DNA of 64,000 nucleotides. Source: Nocardioides sp. CER19. Its GTDB lineage: Bacteria; Actinomycetota; Actinomycetes; Propionibacteriales; Nocardioidaceae. The notes beneath the pieces were generated by a model. That model did no database searches, had not been told where the DNA came from, and saw only the letters and a list, made by a program, of their open reading frames with translations. Of the stretch, positions 25,066 through 33,563 are shown in pieces; position 1 is the stretch's first letter, and each line of letters begins with the position of its first letter. The stretch covers positions 597,805 to 661,804 of the forward strand of contig NZ_JARVWS010000004.1 of assembly GCF_029846275.1 (NCBI RefSeq). Direction: 5' to 3'. Both the position numbers and the translations under genes were made by a program.

Positions 25066-25997
25066 GCGCGCCAGCGGACCATCTCGACCAGCGCGAACAC
25101 CAGGTCGCACACGGTCGCGATCGCGCGCGCCAGCAGCGCGACGAGCAGCGCCGTCGACCCGGTGACCACGCCGGCGAGGGCGAGCACGAGGGTCCCCTCA
25201 CGGATGCCCGCGCCGGCCGGCAGCAGGAAGGCGAGCATGCCCAGGCTGTAGGCGAGCGCGTAGCCGCCGACGGCCGCGGGCAGCGACGCGAGCACCGGCG
25301 CACCGAGACCGGTCACCAGCAGCCACACCTGGAGGCCGAACAGCAGCCACGTCACCGCCTGGAGCAGCAGCGCGCGGCGCAGGGCCGGCCAGGTGGGGAG
25401 CGTGGTGATCGGCTCGCGGCCGATGAGCTTGAGCAGGCGCGTGAGCACCCAGCCGAGAACCGGCGGGTGCACGCCGACGTACAGCAGCGGCAGGACGAGG
25501 ACGAGCCACCAGTAGCGTCGCGCGATGTCCTCCCCCGCGAGCGGGAGGAGCAGGACGGCGACCGTCGTCCCGGCGACGACGGCGACCGCGAGGACGAGGA
25601 CGCCGACGGCGGCCGACGTACGACGGGGGACCTTGAACTCCCGGCCGAGCTCCATCTGCGCCATGACCGACCACATGGTGCCGGGCACGTACTTGCCGAG
25701 CTGGCTGATGTAGAAGACGCGCGCCGCGGCCCCGAACGGCAGCGGGGCGCCGAGCTCGGCCATCAGCACCCGCCAGACCTGGAGGGAGACGAGCATGGCG
25801 AGCACGGCCGGCACGAAGGACGCCGCGATCACCGCCGGTGAGAGCCGGTCGAGGTCGTCGCGCAGCGCCTCGTAGTTGCGGTAGACGGCGTAGAACGCCA
25901 GCAGCACCACCACGACGAGCGCGACCCGCTTCGCCCAGACGACGCTCCGGCGGTCGCGGGAGGCGTCGGCGGGAACGTCGGCGGCTGGCTCAGGCAC
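25011..25997 (-). CDS. Flippase-like/LPG-synthase-TM domain membrane protein (AglD family)
   Basis: 328 aa, about eight TM helices, of the lysylphosphatidylglycerol-synthase-TM / UPF0104 family. Family traits are SQLGKYVPGTMWSV and LPAGAGIREGTLVL. Relatives next to GT2 enzymes are thought to assist flipping or transfer of polyprenyl-linked sugars. GTG start with TAGTCT six nucleotides upstream and no ribosome site, so probably leaderless. Divergent from the GT4 gene, convergent with the GT2 gene. Confidence 0.82.
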   Translation of the reverse strand: MPEPAADVPADASRDRRSVVWAKRVALVVVVLLAFYAVYRNYEALRDDLDRLSPAVIAASFVPAVLAMLVSLQVWRVLMAELGAPLPFGAAARVFYISQLGKYVPGTMWSVMAQMELGREFKVPRRTSAAVGVLVLAVAVVAGTTVAVLLLPLAGEDIARRYWWLVLVLPLLYVGVHPPVLGWVLTRLLKLIGREPITTLPTWPALRRALLLQAVTWLLFGLQVWLLVTGLGAPVLASLPAAVGGYALAYSLGMLAFLLPAGAGIREGTLVLALAGVVTGSTALLVALLARAIATVCDLVFALVEMVRWRAQRKPVSTLGQSNSGRDD

Positions 25998-26003
25998 GGG
26001 GCG

Positions 26004-26050
26004 AGACTACGCGGCGCACGGCTGGCGTCCGACGACCCGGTCGCTAGCCT
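26004..26050. promoter_or_regulatory. Divergent -10 boxes for flippase-like and GT4 genes
   Basis: TAGTCT on the minus strand (26004-26009) ends 6 nt before the GTG at 25997; TAGCCT on the plus strand (26045-26050) ends 7 nt before the GTG at 26058. Neither gene has a Shine-Dalgarno, consistent with leaderless transcripts. Confidence 0.5.
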
Positions 26051-26057
26051 GACCGCC

Positions 26058-27179
26058 GTGCGAATCCTGGCCTTCGGCACCTACGACGTCAGCGCCCACC
26101 CGAGGGTGGGCGCCCTGGTCCAAGGGCTGCGTGACGACGGCCACGACGTCGTCGAGGTGAACCGGCCCCTGGGCCTCAGCACGGCCCAGCGGATCGCCAT
26201 GGTCCGCCAGCCCTGGCGGCTGCCGCTCCTGGCCCTGCGCCTGCTGCGCTGCTGGACCGCACTGGCCTGGCAGGGGGCCCGCGAGCGGCGCCGGTCCCGG
26301 CCCGACGCGGTCCTGGTCGGCTACCTCGGCCACTTCGACGTGCACCTGGCCCGCCTGCTCTTCCGAGGTACGCCGATCGTGCTGGACCACCTCGTCTCCG
26401 CGGCCGGGACGGTCGCGGACCGCGGCCTCTCCAGCGGCGGCCCGAAGACGCGGCTGATGCGGGCGATCGACGCGGCGGCCCTGCGCGCGGCCGACGTCGT
26501 CGTGCTGGACACCGCCGACCGACTCGGATCCCTGCCGGACGCGGCCCGCGTCAAGACGGCCGTGTGCCCGGTCGGCGCGACTGACCGATGGTTCGCGGCC
26601 GGTGCCGTGACGGTGGACCGGGCACCGCGAGACGGCCTCCGGGTCGTCTTCGTCGGGCTCTACACGCCGTTGCACGGGACGCCGGTCATCGCCGAGGCGA
26701 TCGCGGCGCTCGCCGACGACGCCCGGATCGAGTTCACGATGGTGGGCAGCGGGCAGGACCGGCCGCGGGCCGAGCGGCTCGCCGCCGCCAACCCGCGGGT
26801 GCGGTGGGTCGACTGGGTCGGCGGCGACGAGCTGCCCGACCTCGTCGCCGGCCACGACGTCAGCCTCGGGATCGTCGGGACCACGGCGAAGGCGCTCGAG
26901 GTCGTGCCGACGAAGGCCTACCAGGGAGCGGCTGCCGCGACGGTCGTCGTCACGTCGGACACTCCCCCGCAGCGCGCGGCGCTCGGCGACACGGCCGTGC
27001 TCGTCCCCCCGGGCGACGCGCGCGCCCTGGCCGATGCCCTGCGGCGGCTCGCCGACGACCCGGACTCCGTCGCCCGACTGCGCCGGTCGGCGTACGGCCT
27101 GGCGCGCGAGCGCTTCACCGCCGGCGCGGTCGTCCGGCCGATGCTCGACGCGCTCGCGGCCCTCCGCGCCCCGCGTTGA
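26058..27179 (+). CDS. GT4-type glycosyltransferase
   Basis: 373-aa GT-B enzyme. N-terminal half: RILAFGTYDVSAHPRVGALVQGL. C-terminal half: RVVFVGLYTPLHGTPVIAEAIAAL, then the donor-binding region LGIVGTTAKALEVVPTKAYQGAAAA and a terminal helix AYGLARERFTAGAVV. It lacks the textbook E-x7-E in its usual form; GTTAKALEVVPTKAYQ occupies that position. Cytosolic or peripheral; probably adds a sugar to a lipid-linked acceptor in the surface-glycan block. Leaderless GTG start. Confidence 0.85.
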   Translation: MRILAFGTYDVSAHPRVGALVQGLRDDGHDVVEVNRPLGLSTAQRIAMVRQPWRLPLLALRLLRCWTALAWQGARERRRSRPDAVLVGYLGHFDVHLARLLFRGTPIVLDHLVSAAGTVADRGLSSGGPKTRLMRAIDAAALRAADVVVLDTADRLGSLPDAARVKTAVCPVGATDRWFAAGAVTVDRAPRDGLRVVFVGLYTPLHGTPVIAEAIAALADDARIEFTMVGSGQDRPRAERLAAANPRVRWVDWVGGDELPDLVAGHDVSLGIVGTTAKALEVVPTKAYQGAAAATVVVTSDTPPQRAALGDTAVLVPPGDARALADALRRLADDPDSVARLRRSAYGLARERFTAGAVVRPMLDALAALRAPR

Positions 27180-27220
27180 GTGCACCGGTTAGCCTGATCG
27201 CCGACCCAGAGGAGCGATCT

Positions 27221-27982
27221 GTGACCGAGACCCGCCCGAAGACGACCGAGCCGCTGCCCCCGCTGGCGATCCGCGCCTGGCTCCGCTACGACGTGGTGAA
27301 GGGTGTGATCGACCGGCTGCGCCCTCGCACCGCGCTCGAGATCGGCTGCGGCCAGGGCGCGTTCGGCGCCCGCCTCGCCGAGCGTGCCGACTACCTCGGC
27401 GTGGAGCCGGACGACACCTCGTTCGACGTCGCCTCCTCGCGGATCGTCCCGCGCGGTGGCCGGGTGCTGCACGGGATCCACTCGGTCGTCCCCGAGGGCT
27501 CCACCTTCGACATGGTCTGCGCCTTCGAGGTGCTCGAGCACATCGAGGACGACGCGGCCACGCTCGCCGAGTGGGTCCGGTTCGTCCGCCCCGGTGGCCA
27601 CCTCGTCCTGTCGGTCCCGGCCTTCCAGGACAGGTTCGGCCCGATGGACGTCCACGCCGGGCACTTCCGGCGCTACAGCCCCGACGAGCTGCGCTCGCGG
27701 CTGACCGACGCCGGTCTCACCGACGTCGACGTCACGGTCTACGGCTGGCCGCTCGGCTACGCCCTCGAGGCGGTCCGCAACCGCATCGACGCCAAGAAGC
27801 TGCAGCGGGTCGGCGATGCGTCGATGGCCGAGCTGACGCAGGCGAGCGGGCGCACGTTCCAGCCGACGACGTCACGGCAGGGCACCTTCGTCGCCGCGTC
27901 GACCGCGCCGTTCCGGCTGCTCCAGCGGCTCCGCCCGACGGCGGGCACCGGTCTGGTCGCCGTCGCGCGGCGGCCCGACTGA
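27221..27982 (+). CDS. Class I SAM-dependent methyltransferase (type 11/23)
   Basis: 253 aa. Motif I ALEIGCGQGAFGARLA, acidic loop YLGVEPDDTSFDVA, and post-I FDMVCAFEVLEHIEDDAATL followed by FVRPGGHLVLSVPAF. Histidine-rich MDVHAGHFRRYSPDELRSRL is typical of methyltransferases that act on sugars or small glycoconjugates. GTG start with AGAGGAG six nucleotides upstream. Last gene of the glycan block before coaD, with which it is convergent (3-bp gap). Confidence 0.85.
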   Translation: MTETRPKTTEPLPPLAIRAWLRYDVVKGVIDRLRPRTALEIGCGQGAFGARLAERADYLGVEPDDTSFDVASSRIVPRGGRVLHGIHSVVPEGSTFDMVCAFEVLEHIEDDAATLAEWVRFVRPGGHLVLSVPAFQDRFGPMDVHAGHFRRYSPDELRSRLTDAGLTDVDVTVYGWPLGYALEAVRNRIDAKKLQRVGDASMAELTQASGRTFQPTTSRQGTFVAASTAPFRLLQRLRPTAGTGLVAVARRPD

Positions 27983-27985
27983 CGC

Positions 27986-28462
27986 CTACCGCGCCAGCTT
28001 CTCCTCGAGCCGCTCGGCGACGAACTCCGGCACGAACGCCGAGATGTCGCCGCCGAACGCGGCGACCTCCTTGATGAGGCTCGAGGAGACGAACGCGGTG
28101 CCGGTCGCGCCCGGCAGGAACATCGTCTCGATGCCGGTCAGGTGGACGTTCATCTGCGCCATCGGCAGCTCGTACTCGTAGTCGGTCGCCCCGCGCAGAC
28201 CCTTCACGATCGCGATCGCGCCGATCTCACGGCAGAAGTCGACGATCAGACCCGTGAAGCCCGAGACGCGCACGTTGTCCCACGGCCGCACGGCCTCCTC
28301 GAGCATCGCGAGGCGCTCCTCGGGGTCGAACAGTCGGCGCTTCGAGACGTTGACGCCCGTCGCGACGACGATCTCGTCGAACAGACCGGCCGCCCGGCCG
28401 ATGATGTCGAGATGACCGTTGGTCACCGGGTCGAAGGAGCCGGGGCAGACCGCGCGACGCAT
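27986..28462 (-). CDS. coaD: Phosphopantetheine adenylyltransferase
   Basis: 158 aa, penultimate step of coenzyme A synthesis (4'-phosphopantetheine + ATP to dephospho-CoA). Nucleotidyltransferase signature CPGSFDPVTNGHLDI with the HxGH-equivalent NGHL, GLRGATDYEYELPMAQMN and TAFVSSSLIKEVA are all present. The ATG at 28462 is preferred; a GTG nine bases upstream is possible. A TAGCGT box containing the rsmD stop codon ends 7 nt before the ATG. Standard recG-rsmD-coaD order. Confidence 0.97.
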   Translation of the reverse strand: MRRAVCPGSFDPVTNGHLDIIGRAAGLFDEIVVATGVNVSKRRLFDPEERLAMLEEAVRPWDNVRVSGFTGLIVDFCREIGAIAIVKGLRGATDYEYELPMAQMNVHLTGIETMFLPGATGTAFVSSSLIKEVAAFGGDISAFVPEFVAERLEEKLAR

Positions 28463-28472
28463 GACGGACACG

Positions 28473-29042
28473 CTAGCGGTCGGGTGCCGCCTCGGCGTAC
28501 CAGAGGCGGGTCTCGCCGTACTTCTTCTCGCGCCACAGCCTCAGGCCCGCGGGCCACGTCGGCTCCGGGCTGCGAGACGCGCGCTCGACGACGACCAGCG
28601 CGTCGGGCGCCAGCCAGCCGTTGCTCGCGAGCAGGGCGAGGTCGCGGGCGAGCGCCTCCTCGTCGAGGGGGTACGGCGGATCGCTGAAGACCACGTCGTA
28701 GGGCGACCGTGGCGCTCCGGCGAGCACCGTCGGGACCGACGCCGCGACCACGTCGGCTTCCGGGAAGCCCAGCGAGCGGGCGTTGGAGGCGACGAGGGCG
28801 GCGGTGCGCCGGTCGGACTCCACGAGCGTCACCGCGGCGGCACCGCGGGACCAGGCCTCGAGGCCGATCGCGCCGGAGCCGGCGTAGAGGTCGAGGAAAC
28901 GGAGCCCGTGCAGTGAGCCCGCCCAGGAGTCGAGGGCCGAGAAGAGCGCCTCGCGGACCCGGTCGCTCGTCGGCCGGGTCTGGTCACCCTTGGGCGTCGC
29001 GAGCCGGCGCCCGCCGGCCGTGCCGCCGATGATGCGCGTCAC
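28473..29042 (-). CDS. rsmD: 16S rRNA (guanine966-N2)-methyltransferase
   Basis: 189 aa. TRIIGGTAGGRRLATPKG at the N terminus, TRPTSDRVREALF, SAM motif FLDLYAGSGAIGLEAWSRGA and catalytic FSDPPYPLDEE (NPPY-type). It methylates G966 of 16S rRNA in the 30S subunit. GTG start overlaps recG's stop by four bases (GTGA), so it is coupled to recG. Confidence 0.96.
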   Translation of the reverse strand: MTRIIGGTAGGRRLATPKGDQTRPTSDRVREALFSALDSWAGSLHGLRFLDLYAGSGAIGLEAWSRGAAAVTLVESDRRTAALVASNARSLGFPEADVVAASVPTVLAGAPRSPYDVVFSDPPYPLDEEALARDLALLASNGWLAPDALVVVERASRSPEPTWPAGLRLWREKKYGETRLWYAEAAPDR

Positions 29043-31273
29043 GAGCGCTCCAGGAACTGGGCGCCCTCGGTGCGCTCGATCTCGGCGACCACGCGGGCCA
29101 GCTCCGGAGCGCCGGCCAGGTCGGCGTCGGCATCGAGCAAGGTCGCGGCGGCCGCACGCGCCTCGACGATCGTCTGCTCGTCGCGCAGCACGCGCAGCGT
29201 CTGCAGGCTGGAGAAGCGGCCGGACTGGGACGCGCCGAGGATGTCGCCCTCGCGGCGCAGCTCGAGGTCGACCTGGCTGAGCGCGAAGCCGTCGTTGCTC
29301 CCGGCGACGGCGTCGAGCCGCAGGCGTGCGGGCGAGCCCAGCTCGGCGTGCGTGACCAGCAGGCAGAGCCCCGGCAGGCCGCCACGGCCGACCCGGCCGC
29401 GCAGCTGGTGGAGCTGGGAGACGCCGAAGCGGTCGGCGTCGAGGATGACCATGGCGGTGGCGTTGGCGACGTCGACGCCGACCTCGATGACGGTCGTGGA
29501 GACGAGTACGTCGAGCTCGCCGGCCGCGAACGCCCGCATGGTGCGGTCCTTCTCGTCGGGCGGCAGCTTGCCGTGGAGGACACCGACCCGCAGCCCCGCG
29601 AGCGGGCCGCTGCACAGCTGCTCGGCCACCTCGACGACCGCGCTGAGCGACCCTGCGGCGACCGGGCCGAGCGGGTTGCCGTCCTCGTCGCGGTCGACCG
29701 CGTCGCTCTCGCCCTGCTCCGCCTCGTCGCCGCTGATCCGCGGCGCGACCACGTAGGCCTGGTGACCCTTGGCGACCTCCTCACGGACCCGCTCCCAGAT
29801 CCGCGACTGCCACTGCGGGTGCTCGGCGAGCGGGACGAGCGAGGTCTGGATCGGTGCCCGCCCGGCGGGCAGCTCGGTGAGGGTGGAGACCTCCAGGTCG
29901 CCGAAGACCGTCATCGCCACCGTGCGCGGGATCGGCGTCGCGGTCATCACGAGCACGTGCGGCGGCGTCCCGGCCTTGTCCGTGAGCGCCGCCCGCTGCT
30001 CCACGCCGAAACGGTGCTGCTCGTCGACGACGACCAGCCCCAGGTCGAAGAACTGCACCTGGTCCTGCAGGAGCGCGTGCGTGCCGACGACGATGCCCGA
30101 CTCCCCTGTCACCAGCCGGCTGAGCGGGCCGGTGCGCTGCGACTTCGTCATCGAGCCGGTCAGCAGCTCGACGCCGGTGCCCTCGCCGAACAGCCCGCCA
30201 CCGGCGAGGTCGCCGAGCATGGCGGTGATGGAGCGGAAGTGCTGCTGCGCGAGGACCTCGGTCGGCGCGAGCAGGGCCGTCTGGCCGCCGGAGTCGACGA
30301 CGCGGAGCATCGCGCGCAGCGCGACGAGCGTCTTCCCGGAGCCGACCTCGCCCTGCAGGAGCCGGTTCATCGGGTGCGGCTGAGCGAGGTCGCGCTCGAT
30401 CTCCGCCCCGACGTCGCGCTGGCCGTCGGTCAGGGTGAACGGCAGCCGCTCGTCGAACCGGGCCAGCAGGTCGCCGCCACCGGTGCGAGGCGCGGCGCCG
30501 ATCGCGCGGGCGAACTGGCGGCGCCGCGCGAGCACCGTCTGGAGGACCAGCGCCTCCTCGAAGCGGAAGCGACGCTGCGCCGCCTTGACCTGCGCCCAGT
30601 CCTCCGGGGCGTGGATCCAGTCGAACGCCTGGCGCGCGCCGACGACGTCGTAGGACGACCGGATGCTCTCCGGCACGACCTCGGGCACCTCGTCGACGAC
30701 CGTGCGCGCGAACCGCGTGGCCCGCATGACCTCCCACGACTCCAGGCCGGCGGTCAGGGGGTAGATCGGGAAGAGCGCGGTGAGCTCCTCGACCGTCATC
30801 ATCGCCTCGGCGGCCTCGGAGTCCTCCTCGTCCGCGTCGCCGAACAGCACCAGCTGCGGGTTGGTCAGCTGCCAGGTGCCGCGGAAGCTGCCGACCTTCC
30901 CCATGAAGACGCCGCGGGTGCCGGCTGCGAGCCGTTTCGCCTGCCAGTGGGTGACGCGGGGGTTCTTGGCGAAGAACGTCATCTGCAGCCGGGGGCCGTC
31001 AGTGCCGAGCACGGTCTCGAGGCGGGAGGCGCGCCGGCCGGTCCGGCGGTCGGTGTAGTCCTTCACCTCGCTGCGCACGATCTCCCCCACCACGGTGAGG
31101 TAGTCGCCCTCCTGGAGCTGGTCGACCTTGGTCAGGTCGGCGGTGTTGAGGTAGCGGCGCGGGAAGTGGCGCAGCAGGTCGCCGACGGTCTGCAGGCCGA
31201 GCCCCTTGGTGAACTTCTCGGCCTTCTTGTTGGCGCCGAGCACGGCGGCGACCGGGGAGTCGAGGGTGATCAC
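29039..31273 (-). CDS. recG: ATP-dependent DNA helicase RecG
   Basis: 744 aa, superfamily 2 branch-migration helicase for stalled forks. Wedge/OB domain in the first 250 residues, Walker A GEVGSGKTLVALRA, Walker B VVVDEQHRFGVEQR, motif III MTATPIPRT, and the C-terminal motifs RVGVLHGKLPPDEKDR and LRGRVGRGG. GTG start (MITLDSPVAAVLG) with GGAGGAAG upstream. A low-complexity acidic insert (GDEAEQGESDAVDRDEDGN) lies between motifs III and IV, longer than in most relatives. Confidence 0.97.
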   Translation of the reverse strand: MITLDSPVAAVLGANKKAEKFTKGLGLQTVGDLLRHFPRRYLNTADLTKVDQLQEGDYLTVVGEIVRSEVKDYTDRRTGRRASRLETVLGTDGPRLQMTFFAKNPRVTHWQAKRLAAGTRGVFMGKVGSFRGTWQLTNPQLVLFGDADEEDSEAAEAMMTVEELTALFPIYPLTAGLESWEVMRATRFARTVVDEVPEVVPESIRSSYDVVGARQAFDWIHAPEDWAQVKAAQRRFRFEEALVLQTVLARRRQFARAIGAAPRTGGGDLLARFDERLPFTLTDGQRDVGAEIERDLAQPHPMNRLLQGEVGSGKTLVALRAMLRVVDSGGQTALLAPTEVLAQQHFRSITAMLGDLAGGGLFGEGTGVELLTGSMTKSQRTGPLSRLVTGESGIVVGTHALLQDQVQFFDLGLVVVDEQHRFGVEQRAALTDKAGTPPHVLVMTATPIPRTVAMTVFGDLEVSTLTELPAGRAPIQTSLVPLAEHPQWQSRIWERVREEVAKGHQAYVVAPRISGDEAEQGESDAVDRDEDGNPLGPVAAGSLSAVVEVAEQLCSGPLAGLRVGVLHGKLPPDEKDRTMRAFAAGELDVLVSTTVIEVGVDVANATAMVILDADRFGVSQLHQLRGRVGRGGLPGLCLLVTHAELGSPARLRLDAVAGSNDGFALSQVDLELRREGDILGASQSGRFSSLQTLRVLRDEQTIVEARAAAATLLDADADLAGAPELARVVAEIERTEGAQFLERS

Positions 31274-31291
31274 GACGGTCTTCCTCCGGGG

Positions 31292-32905
31292 CTACTCGAC
31301 GGACATCAGGAGCGGGTATCGGTCCTGGCCACCGTCGTACACCATCACATCGACAGTCGGGTGGTGCGCCTCGACCCAGGCGGCGCAGACGCGGGCCAGC
31401 TCGGGGTCGTCGGGGCCGGCTCCCGACACGACGGTCACCATCTCGCCGCCCGCGCCGAGGAGGCGGCCGAGCACGTCGGTCGCGACGGCGGCGAGGTCGT
31501 CCCCGACGACCACGAAGTCGCCGTCCACGACGCCGAGCGGGTCCCCGATCTCACACGGTCCGGCCATCGTCATCGCCCGCTTCGCGGCGATGGTGACGGC
31601 GCCGTGGCGGACGTGCCGCGCGGTCGCGGTCATCTCGAGGACGTCGCCGTCGAACGTCCGGCCGGGCTCGTGGACCGCCATGGCGGCCAGGCCCTGGACC
31701 TGCGCATAGCTCGGGACCACCGCGACCCGGATGCCGTCGTCGGCCTCGGCCGTCCGGGCCGCGACGGCGGCCGCGCGGAGGCTGTCGGAGTCGTTGGGCA
31801 GGACGACGACCTCGGCGGCGTTGGTGTCGCGGATCGCCTCCAGCAGCGCACCTGCGGACGGGCGCCGGCCCGGTCCGCCGTCCACCACGACGGCGCCGGC
31901 CTCCTCGAAGAGCGCGCGCAGGCCGGCGCCGGCGGCCACGGCGACGACGCGACGGCCGGTGCGTGCGGGGGTACGGGCCGCGGCCTCCAGGTGGTTCACG
32001 CGCACGCGATGCGGCCGGCCGGCCGCGATGCCGGCCTCGAGGGCGGCGCCGGCGTCGTCGACGTGCACGTGGACGTTCCACAGCTGGTCCGAGCCGGTGA
32101 CCACGAGCGACTCGCCCAGGTCGGCCAGCCGCTCGCGGAGGACGGCGACGGCGTCGGGCGTCGCGTCGAGGAGGTACATCACCTCGAAGGCCGGTCCGTC
32201 CGGGCAGGCCGGCGCCCCCGGCTGGGGCGAGGGGATCGTGTGCTGCGGCCCGACCCGCGGCGCGACGGGCGTGGGCCGGCGGCCGGTCAGGGCGGTCTCG
32301 GCGGCGTCGAGGATCGCCGACAGCCCGCGGCCACCGGCGTCGACGACGCCGGCGTCCCGGAGGACCGCCAGCTGCTCGGGCGTACGCGCCAGGGCGTCGC
32401 GGGCGGCGGCGGCGGCCGCGCACAGCACCTCGCCGGTCCTGGCGCCGGTGACCTTCGCCCGCTCCATCGCCGCGTCGCTCGCCGCGCGGCACACGGTGAG
32501 GATGGTGCCCTCGACGGGGATGCCGACGGCGGCGTACGACGCCTCGGCGGCCTGCTGCAGGGCCTCGGCCACGACCACTGCCGTCGGCTCGACCACCTGG
32601 CGGCCCACGCGCCGGGCGACGGCACCGAGCATCTCGGCCAGGATCACGCCCGAGTTGCCGCGCGCCCCCAGCAGCGCGCCGCGGGCGAACGCCTCGAGCG
32701 CGGCCGAGCGGTCCTGGTCCTCGGCCTCGTGCAGCGCGTCGCAGGCGGCCGAGAGCGTGAGGAACATGTTGGTGCCCGTGTCGCCGTCGGCCACCGGGTA
32801 GACGTTGAGCGCGTCGATCTCCTCGCGTGCCGCACCGAGGGCGTCGGTCGCCATGTCGGCGAAGCGGGAGAGGACGGCGAGGTCGAGCGGTCGCGCTGCC
32901 GACAT
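31292..32905 (-). CDS. DAK2-domain protein, FakA/YloV-like
   Basis: 537 aa. N-terminal DhaL-like kinase domain with the Mg-ATP aspartates in ALNVYPVADGDTGTNM, then ARGNSGVILAEML; C-terminal DegV-accessory-like region including NDSDSLRAAAVAA and DGGQDRYPLLMSVE. In Firmicutes FakA phosphorylates exogenous fatty acids bound by FakB; in actinobacteria the recG-linked homolog is not well characterised, and no fakB is nearby. ATG start after GAGGAGG. The recG start is 18 bp downstream. Confidence 0.9.
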   Translation of the reverse strand: MSAARPLDLAVLSRFADMATDALGAAREEIDALNVYPVADGDTGTNMFLTLSAACDALHEAEDQDRSAALEAFARGALLGARGNSGVILAEMLGAVARRVGRQVVEPTAVVVAEALQQAAEASYAAVGIPVEGTILTVCRAASDAAMERAKVTGARTGEVLCAAAAAARDALARTPEQLAVLRDAGVVDAGGRGLSAILDAAETALTGRRPTPVAPRVGPQHTIPSPQPGAPACPDGPAFEVMYLLDATPDAVAVLRERLADLGESLVVTGSDQLWNVHVHVDDAGAALEAGIAAGRPHRVRVNHLEAAARTPARTGRRVVAVAAGAGLRALFEEAGAVVVDGGPGRRPSAGALLEAIRDTNAAEVVVLPNDSDSLRAAAVAARTAEADDGIRVAVVPSYAQVQGLAAMAVHEPGRTFDGDVLEMTATARHVRHGAVTIAAKRAMTMAGPCEIGDPLGVVDGDFVVVGDDLAAVATDVLGRLLGAGGEMVTVVSGAGPDDPELARVCAAWVEAHHPTVDVMVYDGGQDRYPLLMSVE

Positions 32906-33102
32906 GCGTCCTCCTCGCCGTCCGGGTAGCCTGATGTCGTCACAGGCTAGTGGGCAGAACCCGGAATCCGGGCACCGCCCGCCGCGGTCGGGACGGTGTG
33001 GATTTCATCGGACCGGAGGGCCTGGGATACTCTTTTTCGGTTGCCTGGCGCTGCTCGCCGGCGACGACTGACCTAGTAACGAAATCACTTCAGGAGTTCA
33101 CG

Positions 33103-33288
33103 GTGGCTGCCGTCTGCGACATCTGCGCCAAGAAGCCGGGCTTCGGCAACAACCGGCCGTGGTCCCGCAAGATCACGAAGCGTCGCTTCGACCCCAACAT
33201 CCAGCGCGTGCGTGCCGTCATCAACGGCACCCCGAAGCGCCTCAACGTCTGCACCGGCTGCATCAAGGCCGGCAAGGTCACTCGCTGA
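33103..33288 (+). CDS. rpmB: 50S ribosomal protein L28 (zinc-binding form)
   Basis: 61 aa: AAVCDICAKKPGFGNN ... FDPNIQRVRA ... NVCTGCIKAGKV. The two CX2C pairs show the zinc-containing version. GTG start with CAGGAG seven bases upstream. Divergent from the DAK-like gene; a strong terminator follows at 33311-33340. Confidence 0.97.
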   Translation: MAAVCDICAKKPGFGNNRPWSRKITKRRFDPNIQRVRAVINGTPKRLNVCTGCIKAGKVTR

Positions 33289-33310
33289 CCCGCTGACGAA
33301 ACTGTCACCA

Positions 33311-33340
33311 GAGCCGCTGCCCGGTTTCGGGCGGCGGCTC
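33311..33340 (+). terminator. Rho-independent terminator of rpmB
   Basis: GAGCCGCTGCCC / GGGCGGCGGCTC (11 of 12 paired) around a GGTTTC loop, followed by TTGTGTT. Confidence 0.8.
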
Positions 33341-33371
33341 TTGTGTTGGGGTGGGCGGCTCCCCTCGGCTG

Positions 33372-33455
33372 TTCATCGAGGTATGCAGCCGAGTGGTCAC
33401 TACCCGTGCGGAACTCCGCGCGGGAAGTGCGCATTTCCCTGCATACCTCGATGAA
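33372..33455. repeat. 84-bp palindromic element, copy A (upstream of the AbiEi/Vsr-like gene)
   Basis: Starts TTCATCGAGGTATGCAG and ends with its exact reverse complement (17-bp perfect arms). Inner sequence is partly paired, ending in a GCGGA-AC-TCCGC tip. Differs from copy B at only two positions. Confidence 0.92.
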
Positions 33456-33563
33456 CCAGCCGACGGGCCGGTCACAGCCCACAGCCCCACCCGGCGCACG
33501 GACCATCCACAGTCCCGACGAGGCCAGCTCCCGACGACGCCCGCCGACGGGGATGGTCCGGGC

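Noticed and set aside
29348..32929. 1193-codon open frame on the plus strand
   Set aside because: Antisense of recG and the DAK-like gene; no recognisable protein features.
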